Below are positions 1 through 9,141 of a DNA stretch of 27,386 nucleotides, in pieces (position 1 is the stretch's first letter; every line of letters begins with the position of its first letter). A program made the position numbers and the translations under genes. The notes under the pieces were generated by a model. The model did no database searches, was not told the origin of the DNA, and worked only from the letters and a program-made list of their open reading frames with translations. The stretch is taken from NCBI GenBank assembly GCA_002400675.1, contig NVQY01000008.1, forward strand, positions 2,225-29,610. The letters run 5' to 3'. The DNA comes from Paracoccaceae bacterium (lineage in GTDB: Bacteria; Pseudomonadota; Alphaproteobacteria; Rhodobacterales; Rhodobacteraceae).

Positions 1-45
1 GCGCATAACCTGAACATCCACAGCAACTTTGACAGGATGGATCAC

Positions 46-480
46 ATGACAAACCTGACCTTCGCCGCCGCCTTGACGACCGCAATCGCCCTTGGCACGC
101 CGGTACTGGCCGGAGAATTCGACCCGATGGCACCGGTGGCGATGCCTGCCGCGCAACTGACGTATTTCAACCTGAACCCGGCGATCCAAATGGCGGACGC
201 ATACGGAGAGTTGACCAAGGGCGCGCATGGCACCTTTGGCAAGTTTCCGGCAAATTTCGACAGTGGGTTGCATACCCACACCGGGGCCTATCACGGCATT
301 GTCCTGCAAGGGATCATGACCAATCCGTTTGAAGGCGACAAAGCCCCGCCGGAAATGGTGGCGGGGTCCTATTGGTACGTCCCGGCCGGGATGGAGCATT
401 CGACCCTTTGTATCTCGGACGAACCGTGCGCGTTCTTCTTTTACGCGGATAGCGCCTTTGATTTCATCCCGGTCAAATAG
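46..480 (+). CDS. Exported cupin-domain protein (DUF4437-like)
   Basis: This is a small single-domain cupin with an export signal, so it probably acts in the periplasm. Using the ATG at 46, residues 1-23 form a signal peptide (Lys-free short n-region, Ala/Leu-rich core, cleavage after a VLA motif, GEF following). The first cupin motif supplies His76, His78 and His83 (HTHTGAYH), and the second supplies GSYWYVPAGMEH ending in His118. These are the usual metal ligands. An ATG at 37 is in frame, but AGGA at 34-37 is well spaced only for the ATG at 46. The substrate cannot be read from sequence; DUF4437 members are mostly uncharacterised. It faces the M16 genes tail to tail and has no obvious operon partner inside the window. 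Confidence 0.75.
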   Translation: MTNLTFAAALTTAIALGTPVLAGEFDPMAPVAMPAAQLTYFNLNPAIQMADAYGELTKGAHGTFGKFPANFDSGLHTHTGAYHGIVLQGIMTNPFEGDKAPPEMVAGSYWYVPAGMEHSTLCISDEPCAFFFYADSAFDFIPVK

Positions 481-487
481 GCGCGCG

Positions 488-515
488 CGGGGCAGACCGA
501 TCTTGGCCTGCCCCG
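488..515. terminator. Hairpin between convergent genes, terminator-like
   Basis: Perfect 8-bp arms CGGGGCAG / CTGCCCCG with a 12-nt loop lie between the stop codons of the cupin gene and the second M16 gene. Only a weak T-rich stretch (TATTGTTGT) follows on the plus strand, so it is a plausible but not textbook intrinsic terminator. Confidence 0.5.
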
Positions 516-528
516 TATTGTTGTCAAA

Positions 529-1842
529 TCAATCGGCTGTGGTCTCAAGCCCCTCGGGGCGACCAACCACCACAAAGCGCAGGCCCTCGGGGTCCAGCAA
601 CTCTGCCGCGACGCGGTTCACGTCGTCTAGCGTCACGGCTTCGACCTTGGCGTTGCGGGTGGTGATATAGTCGATGGGCAAGTCCTGCATCTGCATGCCG
701 ACCAGAATACCGGCGATGCGCGCGTTGCCATCAAACCGCAGCGGGTACGCGCCGGTCAGATAGGTCTTGGCGTCGTCCAGTTCCTTTTGGGTCATGCCAT
801 TCTCCGCCATCTTGGCCCATTCTTCGCCGATGACCTTGATCGCCTCGGCGATGCGGTCATTGGCCGAGGACACGCCACCGCGATAGGTCGCCACCAGATC
901 GCGCGGCGAAAGGTAGGAATAGACGCCATAGGTCAGCCCACGCTTTTCGCGCACTTCGGTCATCAACCGGCTTTCGAACGACCCGCCGCCCAGAACCTGA
1001 TTCAGCACATAGGCCGCAAAGAAATCATCGTCGTCGCGTTCTATGCCGCGCTGGCTGAACACGGCGACCGATTGCGGGGTGTCGAAATCAACCACTGTGA
1101 CGCCACCGCTAAGGTTATATTCGGCGGGGCCGGGGAACGGCGCGCCGGTTTCGGGCAGGTCCAGCAACAGATTGTCCAGCAAAGTGCCCAGTTCCTGTTC
1201 GGTGATGTCACCCACCGCTCCGACATACAGGCGGTCACGCGCGAACACTGCCTTGTGCGCGGCAATCATGTCGTCGCGGGTTAGCGCGGTGACCGAACTG
1301 ATCGTGCCAGAGCCGCTGCTGCCATAGGGGTGGTCGCCAAAGGCCAGACGCCGGTAGGTGGCGGCAGCGATTTCATCCGGGTCTTTTTCGGCCGATTTCA
1401 GGCTGGAAATCACTTGGGCGCGCACCCGGTCAATCGCCTCTTGATCAAAGCGGGGGGCAAGCAGGGTGTCGCGCAGCAGGGCCAATGCCTGATCCCGGTT
1501 TTCACTTAGGAAGCGGGCGGAAACGGACACGGAATCGCTGCTGGAATCGTAGCCGAAACTGGCGGCCAATGCTTCGAGCTCGCGGGCATAGGGGCGCGCC
1601 TTGAGATCACCGGCCCCTTCTTCGAGCAACCCGGTCATAAGGTGGATCGCCCCGCGTTTGCCCGGCGCATCCAGCGACGTGCCACCGCGAAACCGCAGTT
1701 CCAGCGCGGTAAAGGGGATCGACTGGTCCATCACCAGCCACGCGGTGATGCCCCCCGGCGAGGTGACCTGTTTGATCTTGACCTCGGCCAATGCGGGAAA
1801 TGCCATGAACAGAACGGTAATTAGTGTGATGAAACCTCTCAT
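529..1842 (-). CDS. M16-family peptidase-like subunit lacking the zinc motif
   Basis: A 437-residue exported M16 (pitrilysin/insulinase superfamily) protein with a signal peptide (residues 1-19, ending ALA). The position of the zinc motif HxxEH reads HLMTG (67-71), so the glutamate and second histidine are missing and this chain should not bind catalytic zinc. The C-terminal half keeps the M16 Arg/Tyr pair (Arg298 and Tyr305 within REKRGLTYG), which positions substrate in the active chamber. Its start ATG overlaps the stop of the upstream M16 gene by ATGA, so the two are translationally coupled. The pattern matches two-chain bacterial M16 peptidases in which one chain carries zinc and the other the Arg/Tyr pair. 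Its substrate is unknown; periplasmic peptide turnover is the inference. Confidence 0.88.
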   Translation of the reverse strand: MRGFITLITVLFMAFPALAEVKIKQVTSPGGITAWLVMDQSIPFTALELRFRGGTSLDAPGKRGAIHLMTGLLEEGAGDLKARPYARELEALAASFGYDSSSDSVSVSARFLSENRDQALALLRDTLLAPRFDQEAIDRVRAQVISSLKSAEKDPDEIAAATYRRLAFGDHPYGSSGSGTISSVTALTRDDMIAAHKAVFARDRLYVGAVGDITEQELGTLLDNLLLDLPETGAPFPGPAEYNLSGGVTVVDFDTPQSVAVFSQRGIERDDDDFFAAYVLNQVLGGGSFESRLMTEVREKRGLTYGVYSYLSPRDLVATYRGGVSSANDRIAEAIKVIGEEWAKMAENGMTQKELDDAKTYLTGAYPLRFDGNARIAGILVGMQMQDLPIDYITTRNAKVEAVTLDDVNRVAAELLDPEGLRFVVVGRPEGLETTAD

Positions 1843-3182
1843 TGGCTTACCTCCTCTTGGCGCATCATCCAGCCGGTGACGGATGTTTCCGGTATCAGTA
1901 CATCCCGTGCGGCCGCGATGATTTGCTCACCTGTGACGGCTTGCAAGATATCCGGCCAGTCCTGAACATCCTTGATCGTCAACCCGGTGCTAAGAGCGCG
2001 GCCATAGCGGTTGGCAATCCCGTCCACATTGTCGCGCGCATAGATTTGCGAGGCGCGCAGTTGCATCTTGATCCGGTCCAGTTGTTCAGGGTCCACGCCA
2101 GCCTTGATGAAACCAGCCACAGCGTCGTCCATCGCGGTTTCGGCCTGCTCCAACGTCACCCCTTCGGCGGGGACGATAACCATGTCAAACGTTGTCGGAT
2201 CAAGCGACTGACCGCTGTAAAAGGCCCCGGTATAGACCGCCGTCTGATTTTCAAACTGCAACTGTTCGGCCAGATAAGACGTGGTGCCGCCGCCCAGAAT
2301 TTCAGCCAGCAGATACAGCGCGGCGGCCTGTTCCTGATCGCCGGTGTTGCGTTCAGGGGCCAGATAGGACCGGTTGATATAAGGCTGCGCCACACGGGCA
2401 TCCTTGAACGTCATACGCCGCGCGGCGGTCTGAGGCGGTTCCTGAGGGCGCGCCCGTTCCCGCAGATCCGGGTTGGCAGGGATCACCCCATAGTATTGCT
2501 CGGCCAGCGCGCGCACCTGTTCGGGGTCCACATCGCCGGACACGACCAAAGTGGCGTTGTTGGGCGCATAATAGGTCCGGTAGAACGCCAGCACATTTTC
2601 AAGCGACAGTTCTTCCACCTCGCGCCGCCAGCCGATCACCGGGCGGCCATAGGTGTGGTTGTAATACTGGATCGCATTCATTTGCTCGCCAAACAGGGCG
2701 CGCGGGTTGTTTTCCACCCGAGAGTTGCGCTCCTCAAGAACCACATCGCGTTCGGTTTGGATATTCTCGGGGGTCAGGCGCAGATTGACCATGCGGTCGG
2801 ATTCCATGCGCATCATCAGTTCCAGCCGGTCGGCGGCGACACGTTGGAAATAGGCGGTGTAATCATAGCTGGTAAAGGCATTGTCGCGCCCGCCATTGGC
2901 GGCGACAGTGGCCGACAGTTCACCGGATTCCATGTTGTCGGTTGCCTTGAACATCAGATGTTCCAGCAAATGCGCCACACCGGACACCCCATGCGGCTCA
3001 TCAGCCGATCCGTTGCGATACCAGATCATATGTTGCAGCACCGGCGCGCGGTGATCTTCCACCACGATCACCTGCATGCCGTTTTCAAGCTTGAAACTGG
3101 TCACCAGTTCTTTGTTCGACTGGGCAAATACCGGCAGCGCAGTTGCCAGCATGACACCTAGTATGGTGAGGGCGCGGATCAT
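1839..3182 (-). CDS. M16-family zinc metallopeptidase, HxxEH-bearing subunit
   Basis: A 447-residue exported zinc peptidase of family M16. The ATG at 3182 was chosen because AAAGGAC lies just upstream and a clean signal peptide follows (MIRALTILG...PVFAQ); an in-frame ATG at 3212 would add ten charged residues before it. The zinc motif HLLEH is at residues 71-75 and the distal acidic ligand lies in TERDVVLEE (143-151). In the C-terminal half, the segment that carries the Arg/Tyr pair in active single-chain enzymes reads LQFENQTAVYTG, with no arginine, so this chain lacks the pair its neighbour keeps. The lesions are complementary, hence a likely heterodimer. It sits behind a BamF-like lipoprotein gene, which agrees with an envelope location. 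Confidence 0.92.
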   Translation of the reverse strand: MIRALTILGVMLATALPVFAQSNKELVTSFKLENGMQVIVVEDHRAPVLQHMIWYRNGSADEPHGVSGVAHLLEHLMFKATDNMESGELSATVAANGGRDNAFTSYDYTAYFQRVAADRLELMMRMESDRMVNLRLTPENIQTERDVVLEERNSRVENNPRALFGEQMNAIQYYNHTYGRPVIGWRREVEELSLENVLAFYRTYYAPNNATLVVSGDVDPEQVRALAEQYYGVIPANPDLRERARPQEPPQTAARRMTFKDARVAQPYINRSYLAPERNTGDQEQAAALYLLAEILGGGTTSYLAEQLQFENQTAVYTGAFYSGQSLDPTTFDMVIVPAEGVTLEQAETAMDDAVAGFIKAGVDPEQLDRIKMQLRASQIYARDNVDGIANRYGRALSTGLTIKDVQDWPDILQAVTGEQIIAAARDVLIPETSVTGWMMRQEEVSQ

Positions 3183-3300
3183 TCGATGTCCTTTCCGTAT
3201 GGGCGCACGCACAGGGTGGTCCTGTCGGGCGTTCAGATTGTGCCTAACCTACGCACGGCGCGGTGGCATTCAACAGCACATGTCGGAAATGTGAGTTAGA

Positions 3301-3816
3301 TCAGTTCTGTTCCGGTGGCGAACTTGGCGTCGGCAAACCAGCCCCACGGAAACGGCGCGATTCGGCGTAAGGGTCAAGGATCTGCTTGCGATAGGCCTGC
3401 GAATAGCGATCAACCGGGAACAGCTTGATACTGGACAGGCGGCCCTGACGATTGCGGAACTTGGCATCTTCGGCAGCGATCGTTGCGCGGGTGTTGGCCG
3501 GCACGCCATAGCGGCTGGCCTGTGCCACCAACGTCCCGTCCGAAGACGGCACCCCGGTCGATTCAATCGCAGAGGCACGCCCCCCCAAGGCAACAATCGC
3601 ATCGGCGTTGGGGTTCTGGTCCACCAGATTCGTGCCACCGGGTGTCGGCGCGGGCAAAACTTCGTAATCCTTGGGGGCTGTTAGCGGCTTGCTTGGCAGA
3701 ATCATGAATTCGTCCGGCCCAAGACTGGCCGACTCTATCTGACGCAACCCTTTGTTGGCGCATCCACCCAAGACCAGCGCCCCGGAAATTATGATCGCAC
3801 CCAGCGGTATCCGCAT
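3301..3816 (-). CDS. BamF-like lipoprotein (DUF3035)
   Basis: A 171-residue lipoprotein. It starts with a short signal peptide and a lipobox LGGC, with Cys19 as the lipidated residue, so it is anchored in the outer or inner membrane facing the periplasm. The segment PDEFMILPSKPLTAPKDYEVLP is the recognisable core of DUF3035, the family that includes BamF of Caulobacter, an alphaproteobacterial accessory subunit of the outer-membrane beta-barrel assembly machine. ATG 3816 is preferred to the in-frame GTG at 3822, because AGGAG is 7 nt upstream of the ATG but only 1 nt from the GTG. The rest is low-complexity and probably extended. It lies 51 bp downstream of lspA, whose product would process this very protein; this is an attractive but unproven functional link. 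Confidence 0.8.
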   Translation of the reverse strand: MRIPLGAIIISGALVLGGCANKGLRQIESASLGPDEFMILPSKPLTAPKDYEVLPAPTPGGTNLVDQNPNADAIVALGGRASAIESTGVPSSDGTLVAQASRYGVPANTRATIAAEDAKFRNRQGRLSSIKLFPVDRYSQAYRKQILDPYAESRRFRGAGLPTPSSPPEQN

Positions 3817-3867
3817 GGCCACTCTCCTGCCTGTTTTGCACGCTTCTAGCGTATATTTTCACCCACG

Positions 3868-4350
3868 TCACGCGGCCTTTTTGCTGTTCTTGCCGCGATC
3901 AAAAAGTATCAGACCGGCCGCACCGGCAAAAATGAACACATCGGCGACGTTGAACACATAAGGGTTGTTGAATCCACAGCAGGACATGTTCAGAAAATCC
4001 TGCACATATCCAAACACCAGCCGGTCAAGGACATTGCCCAGCGCCCCGCCAATCATCAGCCCGGCCCCGATCTGCATGCCGACGGACCGCCTGTGCGAGC
4101 GCCGGATCCAGTATAGCAACGCCAGCACCACCAGCGTGGAAAACCCGATCAGCGCCCAGCGGGTCCAGTCGGCGCTGCCCCCCAGCAGACCAAAATTGAT
4201 GCCCCGGTTTTCGCCATAGCGAAAGTTCAGGATCGGCGGCAGCACGTCGATTGACCGCAACTGGCCAAGGTTCATCACATGAACCACCAGATACTTGCTG
4301 ACCTGATCAACCAGAGTGGCCCCGATGGCCGCTGCAATCAATATGCGCAT
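3868..4350 (-). CDS. lspA: Lipoprotein signal peptidase (signal peptidase II)
   Basis: An inner-membrane aspartyl protease that cleaves prolipoprotein signal peptides after diacylglyceryl transfer to cysteine. The 160-residue form has four hydrophobic segments and the family motifs in order: the early conserved Asp15 (LVDQVSKY), NRGINFG (48-54), GGALGNVLDR with catalytic Asp109, and FNVADV with catalytic Asp137. A longer in-frame reading up to 4425 runs into purH and is not needed, since ATG 4350 gives the usual length and begins the first membrane segment. It starts 10 bp after the purH stop, so it is cotranscribed with purH. The last residues (DRGKNSKKAA) form a basic cytoplasmic tail. Confidence 0.96.
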   Translation of the reverse strand: MRILIAAAIGATLVDQVSKYLVVHVMNLGQLRSIDVLPPILNFRYGENRGINFGLLGGSADWTRWALIGFSTLVVLALLYWIRRSHRRSVGMQIGAGLMIGGALGNVLDRLVFGYVQDFLNMSCCGFNNPYVFNVADVFIFAGAAGLILFDRGKNSKKAA

Positions 4351-4360
4351 TGCGCCCCCC

Positions 4361-5950
4361 CTAGTGCCGAAAATGACGCATGCCGGTGAACACCATCGCC
4401 AACCCGGCCTCGTCCGCAGCGGCAATCACTTCGTCGTCACGCATCGAGCCGCCGGGCTGGATAAGCGCGGTCGCCCCGGCCTCGGCCGCCGTAATCAACC
4501 CGTCGGCAAAGGGAAAAAACGCATCCGAGGCGACAACGCTGCCGATGGTCAGCGGTGCCGCAAGCCCCATGGCATCGGCCATGTCCTGCGCTTTGCGCGC
4601 GGCGATTCTGGTACTGTCGACGCGGCTCATCTGGCCGGCCCCGACACCGACGGTGGCCCCGTCTTTGACATAGATGATGGCGTTGGACTTGACGTGCTTG
4701 GCGACGGTCCAGGCAAACAGCAGGTCGGCCAGTTCGGCGCTGGTTGGCGCGCGCTTGGTGACCACCTTCAGATCATCAGCGGAAATATGCCCGTTGTCCT
4801 TGTCCTGCACCAGAAACCCGCCCGAAACCTGCCGGAAAATGCGCGCCGCCGCCATCGGGTCGGCCAACCCATCTGTGGTGAGCAAACGCAGGTTCTTCTT
4901 CTTGGCAAAAATACTCATTGCTTCCCGGTCTGCCCCGGGCGCGATCACCACTTCTGTGAATATCCCGACGATTTCCTGCGCGGTTTGTGCGTCCAGCACC
5001 TGATTAAGCGCGATGATCCCGCCAAAGGCGCTGGTGCGGTCACAATCAAAGGCGCGGGTATAGGCCTGTTTCAAAGTCGCCCCGGTGGCCACACCGCAGG
5101 GGTTGGCGTGCTTGATGATGGCACAGGCCGGGCCGTCCGAAGACGCAAATTCACTGACCAGTTCAAACGCGGCGTCGGTGTCGTTGATGTTGTTGTAACT
5201 CAGCTCTTTGCCCTGATGCTGGGTCGCATTGGCAACGCCGGGGCGCGATGATCCGTCAGTATAAAACGCCGCTTGCTGATGCGGATTTTCGCCATAGCGC
5301 AGGGTTTGTGCCAGCGTCCCGGCGAATGCTCGTCGGCGCGGGGCCTCCTCGCAATTTGCCGCCGCCATCCATGTGGACACAGCCGCGTCATAGGCGGCGG
5401 TGCGGGCATAGGCGACCTGAGACAGCTTGCGGCGGAATTTCGGGCAGGTGGTGCCGTTATGCTGATCCATATCCCCCAGCAACTTGTCGTAATCTTCCAC
5501 ATCCACCACCACAGTGACAAACGCGTGGTTCTTGGCCGCCGCGCGGATCATTGCCGGGCCGCCGATGTCGATATTCTCAATACAAGTGTCAAAATCCGCG
5601 CCCTTGGCCACGGTTTCCTCGAACGGGTACAGATTGACCACCAACAGATCAATCGCGCCAATCCCGTGTTCCTTCATCGCCGCCACATGTTCGTCATTGT
5701 CGCGCAGCGCCAGCAACCCGCCATGCACGCCCGGATGCAGCGTCTTGACGCGCCCATCCATCATTTCGGGAAAGCCCGTCACATCCGCCACATCGCGCAC
5801 GTCCAACCCGGCCTCGCGCAGCGCCGCCGCCGAGCCTCCGGTGCTAAGCAGTTCGACCCCACGCGCGGCCAAGGCGCGGCCCAGATCAATCAACCCGGTC
5901 TTGTCGGAAACGGAAAGCAAGGCGCGGCGGATGGGGGGCAGGTCAGTCAT
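4361..5950 (-). CDS. purH: Bifunctional AICAR formyltransferase / IMP cyclohydrolase
   Basis: Catalyses the last two steps of de novo purine synthesis: formylation of AICAR from 10-formyl-THF, then ring closure to IMP. The 529-residue length is normal. The N-terminal cyclohydrolase (MGS-like) domain shows SVSDKTG (13-19), STGG (36-39) and GRVKTLHP (66-73). The transformylase domain shows RYGENPHQ (219-226) and KHANPCGVA with the catalytic Lys280/His281 pair, then SAFGGI. It lies 21 bp after the heparinase-like gene and 10 bp before lspA, so it is in the middle of a tightly packed minus-strand cluster. No purine-specific regulatory element was recognised upstream. Nothing looks damaged. Confidence 0.98.
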   Translation of the reverse strand: MTDLPPIRRALLSVSDKTGLIDLGRALAARGVELLSTGGSAAALREAGLDVRDVADVTGFPEMMDGRVKTLHPGVHGGLLALRDNDEHVAAMKEHGIGAIDLLVVNLYPFEETVAKGADFDTCIENIDIGGPAMIRAAAKNHAFVTVVVDVEDYDKLLGDMDQHNGTTCPKFRRKLSQVAYARTAAYDAAVSTWMAAANCEEAPRRRAFAGTLAQTLRYGENPHQQAAFYTDGSSRPGVANATQHQGKELSYNNINDTDAAFELVSEFASSDGPACAIIKHANPCGVATGATLKQAYTRAFDCDRTSAFGGIIALNQVLDAQTAQEIVGIFTEVVIAPGADREAMSIFAKKKNLRLLTTDGLADPMAAARIFRQVSGGFLVQDKDNGHISADDLKVVTKRAPTSAELADLLFAWTVAKHVKSNAIIYVKDGATVGVGAGQMSRVDSTRIAARKAQDMADAMGLAAPLTIGSVVASDAFFPFADGLITAAEAGATALIQPGGSMRDDEVIAAADEAGLAMVFTGMRHFRH

Positions 5951-5971
5951 AACGGGGCGATCTCCTGGCGG

Positions 5972-7714
5972 TCAGCCATCAAAGTCTATTTCATCCCGGT
6001 TCAGATCGCGGATGGCAATCGCAGTGTCCTGCGCCTTGCTTAGCGTCCACCGGATGCGGGTCGCATACTCCATTGCCCGCCCGGATAGAACGATCTGTTT
6101 TGTCGCGCGTGGCTTTAATCGGCCATTTTCCAGATAAACGCTTGGCTCCAATGACAATTCAAACTGGCCATCATGGCGAAACACCCAGATTTCCCCGCTT
6201 TTCTGGGCCATCGACACCGCCGCCCCGCCCAGATCAATGGCCGAATCCACGTCCGGATGCAGGTGCAGGCGAATGTCAAAGCTGATTCCGCCCAAGGTGT
6301 TGGCATCCATGGCCGCATCAAACCGTCGCTTGTCGGCGTCTTCCATCGCCAACAGCATGTCTTCGCCGGCCATGCCACGGCCATCAAACGCCAGTTCCAG
6401 CGTGCGCGCATGGGTCAGGCCAAACTTGCGGTTATACCCGTCATGGCCGCCCTGAAACCGCATCCCGTCGGTCATTTCCGACATTTCCACCGGCACATGG
6501 GTCGGCCCGTCAATCAACGTTTCCAACCCGGACCCGCGTACCGGTTCGCCCAAGGACGCGCTGGAATGCCCCGCGAGGCAAAGCGTCGAATGCGATGGCG
6601 TGGCCCGCCCCGCGCGGCGCCATTCCTGACCAAACGACGCACCGGACCCACAGTTGACGATCAAAGGCCGGCGCCCCGAGGTCAGTTCAAACGCCAGCGT
6701 TGAGGCGTGCGCGTTCCCCGACGCAGGACCTGCCGGCGGGGCGCTGGCGTCAACGATTACCGACGTGCGGCGTGCGGACAGCCGGGCGTACCCCATCGAC
6801 AACCCCTTGGCGTGATGCGGTTTGACGTGGCTCGCGGCCAATGCGTGATCAAGACGCCCTTCCAATCCGCGCCCGCCACCATGAAACCGCGCCAATCCAC
6901 CATCGGCGTGGCGCAGCACGCGCAAACTGGGGGCGATCCGTTCGATTGCGGCGGTATGCGCGGGCGGCGCACCGCGTCCGGCCTCGTGCAGTGCGGCGGC
7001 GGCCCATGTGAGAAGGGTAAACACCTCAAGCAACTCTTCGGGGTTTCGGGTCGGCAACCCACCCTGTTCATTAATCTGTGTGTCACATTCATGCGCCAGC
7101 GCGCGCACCGCCGGGTCGGCCAGATCTTCGCGCCCTTCTAGTGACAACCCGGCATAGATCAACCCGGTCAGCGCCTCGAACCGGGGCAGACCCGGGGCTG
7201 CCGCATGCCAGCGTTTACTTAAAAACCATGTCTGGCGGGTCAGGGCGGTGAAAAACGCATTGCTTGCCTCGCTGTCTTGTCCGCGCAGCAGGAATATCGC
7301 GTGGTTGATCCAGCGGATCACCCGCCGTCCCGTCAGGTCCGGCGACCAGCCCGGCCCCTGCCCGGCCCCATAGGTTTTGACCCAGCCCTTTAGCCAGTCC
7401 TGCGCCTTGCCACGCGCCGCCGCGTCGCCCACTGCGGCCAGATCATCCAGCCAGCCAAACCCGTGACGGTCGGCGTCAAATGCGTCGTCGGGGGCGTTGA
7501 TCTCCCACAGGTCCATTCCTGGCACATCGACCAGATACCCGGCAAACAACAAGTTGCCCGCGACCAGCTGCCGCCCACGGGCAAAACTGCCGATTGAGCG
7601 TGGCTCTGGCTGGGACACAAACCCCGTCGCGGGGTTTTGCCGACGGCTAAGCCGGGCATAGAAACGATTTAGAAACCGGGCTTTCCGGCCTGTGAAAGTG
7701 TCGGAACGGGACAT
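5972..7714 (-). CDS. Heparinase II/III-like protein
   Basis: A 580-residue protein with the two-part build of the heparinase II/III family: an N-terminal alpha-helical toroid region (roughly residues 60-300) followed by a beta-sandwich-type domain (roughly 310-560). The family helix signature is present but altered: where relatives usually read DGGHxxRNP this protein has EQGGLPTRNPEELLEVF (about 217-233), so RNP and the following helix are kept while the acidic/His part is not. There is no signal peptide, which points to a cytoplasmic protein and argues against a simple secreted polysaccharide lyase. The place between rsmB and purH is common in Rhodobacteraceae. Substrate unknown; the name reflects fold similarity, not shown lyase activity. 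Confidence 0.88.
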   Translation of the reverse strand: MSRSDTFTGRKARFLNRFYARLSRRQNPATGFVSQPEPRSIGSFARGRQLVAGNLLFAGYLVDVPGMDLWEINAPDDAFDADRHGFGWLDDLAAVGDAAARGKAQDWLKGWVKTYGAGQGPGWSPDLTGRRVIRWINHAIFLLRGQDSEASNAFFTALTRQTWFLSKRWHAAAPGLPRFEALTGLIYAGLSLEGREDLADPAVRALAHECDTQINEQGGLPTRNPEELLEVFTLLTWAAAALHEAGRGAPPAHTAAIERIAPSLRVLRHADGGLARFHGGGRGLEGRLDHALAASHVKPHHAKGLSMGYARLSARRTSVIVDASAPPAGPASGNAHASTLAFELTSGRRPLIVNCGSGASFGQEWRRAGRATPSHSTLCLAGHSSASLGEPVRGSGLETLIDGPTHVPVEMSEMTDGMRFQGGHDGYNRKFGLTHARTLELAFDGRGMAGEDMLLAMEDADKRRFDAAMDANTLGGISFDIRLHLHPDVDSAIDLGGAAVSMAQKSGEIWVFRHDGQFELSLEPSVYLENGRLKPRATKQIVLSGRAMEYATRIRWTLSKAQDTAIAIRDLNRDEIDFDG

Positions 7715-7793
7715 ATGCTCTGCCTTGTTACGCTCTTTGGCGTTTGCGCGACCTTAGCCTGCCCGGGCGGGTAAGTCACCGATGAAACGCAGT

Positions 7794-9059
7794 TCAGGCG
7801 GCTTTGCGTAGGCAGGCGATGTAAAACCCGTCCAGTCCGCCCAGTTCAGGCCAGAAATCAGGGCGCAGTCGCAAGCCACCTTCCTCGGTGATCCAGCCCG
7901 GATCGACCCCCAGAAGCGACAGGGCCGCGCGGTCCACGGACATGTCGGGAAAGGCCGTCAAAGCCTGATCAATCTGCACTTCGCCTTCGTCCGGCAACAG
8001 CGAACAGGTGCAAAACACCATGCGCCCGCCGGGTTTCAACAGCCCCCACGCGTGGGCCAGCATCTGCGCCTGCAAGTCGATCAACGCGCCAAATTCCGAC
8101 CCGTCCTTGGCGTGGGGCAGGTCCGGGTGGCGCCGGATGGTGCCGGTGGCCGAACACGGGGCGTCCAGCAGGATCGCGTCGTACGATCCCTGATGTTCCA
8201 GCGCGTCGCCAACCACCATGTCAGCCTGTAACCCGGTCCTTTGCAGGTTCTCAGCCACCCGTTTCATCCGCGACGCCGAGACATCCAATGCCGTCACCTG
8301 CGCGCCACTGGCGGCAATCTGCAAGGTTTTGCCGCCGGGCGCGGCGCATAGATCAAGGATAGTCTCGCCCGTCGCCGGGGCCAGAACCCGGACCGGCAAG
8401 GCGGCGGCAGCATCCTGAATCCACCACTCACCCTTGTCATAGCCCGGCAATGCCGACACCTGCCCCGGCAAGGCCAGCCGGTAACTGCCGGTTGGCAATT
8501 CCTGCGCCGCCAAATCGGTCATATCGACACCGGGCTTGGCAGTAATGTCCAAAGGCGCGCCAGCGAAATGTGCGCCCTCCATCGCCGTCACGGCTTCGCC
8601 GCCCCAAGCCTGAACCAACGGTTGGCGCAGCCACTTTGGCAGGCGTGGGGCGCGCAGCGCATCCCAAGCCGCTGGCCCGTCTGCCGCGATCTTGCGCAGG
8701 ACGGCATTCACCAGCCCCTTGATCTTGTTGTGCCTTTTGTGACTGGCGGTGATCTGAACCATCGCGTTGACCACCCCATGCGCCGCCGCCCCGTGGCACA
8801 GTTCAACCGTGCCCAGCCGCAAGGTATTGCGCACCGTCAGCGGTGGTGCCTTGCGCAGGTGTTTTTGCAACAACCGGTCGGCGCGTTCCAACCCGCGCAG
8901 GGTCTCGGTGGCCAGACGTTGCGCCCGTGCGCGTTCATCGGCGGGCAAGTGATCCAACACCCCGGCCCCCAGACATTCCGACATCAGCCGCCCCTCACCC
9001 AACACCTGATCCAGCAGATAGATGGCGCTTCGTCTTGCTTGCATTCCCGCATCGCTCAT
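7794..9059 (-). CDS. rsmB: RsmB-type 16S rRNA m5C methyltransferase (NOL1/NOP2/Sun family)
   Basis: A SAM-dependent RNA cytosine-C5 methyltransferase, 421 residues from ATG 9059, which has AGGAG 9 nt upstream; a longer frame to 9110 adds an unlikely leader. Residues 1-130 form a NusB-like RNA-binding domain. The catalytic domain shows DLCAAPGGKT (236-245, SAM motif I), DVSASRM (259-265), DAPCSATG with motif IV Cys302, and CTCSLLPDEGE with motif VI Cys352, the two cysteines of the dual-Cys mechanism. The RsmB assignment follows from the fused NusB domain; the exact methylated base (C967 in E. coli) is inferred. It is the first gene of the minus-strand cluster and diverges from the DUF1674 gene with 82 bp between starts. 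Confidence 0.9.
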   Translation of the reverse strand: MSDAGMQARRSAIYLLDQVLGEGRLMSECLGAGVLDHLPADERARAQRLATETLRGLERADRLLQKHLRKAPPLTVRNTLRLGTVELCHGAAAHGVVNAMVQITASHKRHNKIKGLVNAVLRKIAADGPAAWDALRAPRLPKWLRQPLVQAWGGEAVTAMEGAHFAGAPLDITAKPGVDMTDLAAQELPTGSYRLALPGQVSALPGYDKGEWWIQDAAAALPVRVLAPATGETILDLCAAPGGKTLQIAASGAQVTALDVSASRMKRVAENLQRTGLQADMVVGDALEHQGSYDAILLDAPCSATGTIRRHPDLPHAKDGSEFGALIDLQAQMLAHAWGLLKPGGRMVFCTCSLLPDEGEVQIDQALTAFPDMSVDRAALSLLGVDPGWITEEGGLRLRPDFWPELGGLDGFYIACLRKAA

Positions 9060-9141
9060 TGGGGGTGGCTCCTGAATATCATTGCGGCTTGTCCGGACAG
9101 AGGTGGGCATATATCACGTGGCAAGCAATAGGAAACCCGGC

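Noticed and set aside
1842..3161. Long open frame (439 codons) on the plus strand opposite the HxxEH peptidase gene
   Set aside because: It is the antisense frame of a well-supported M16 gene in GC-rich DNA; the translation is His/Arg-rich and shows no domain.
4316..5251. Plus-strand 311-codon frame opposite purH
   Set aside because: Antisense shadow of purH with biased composition and no family resemblance.
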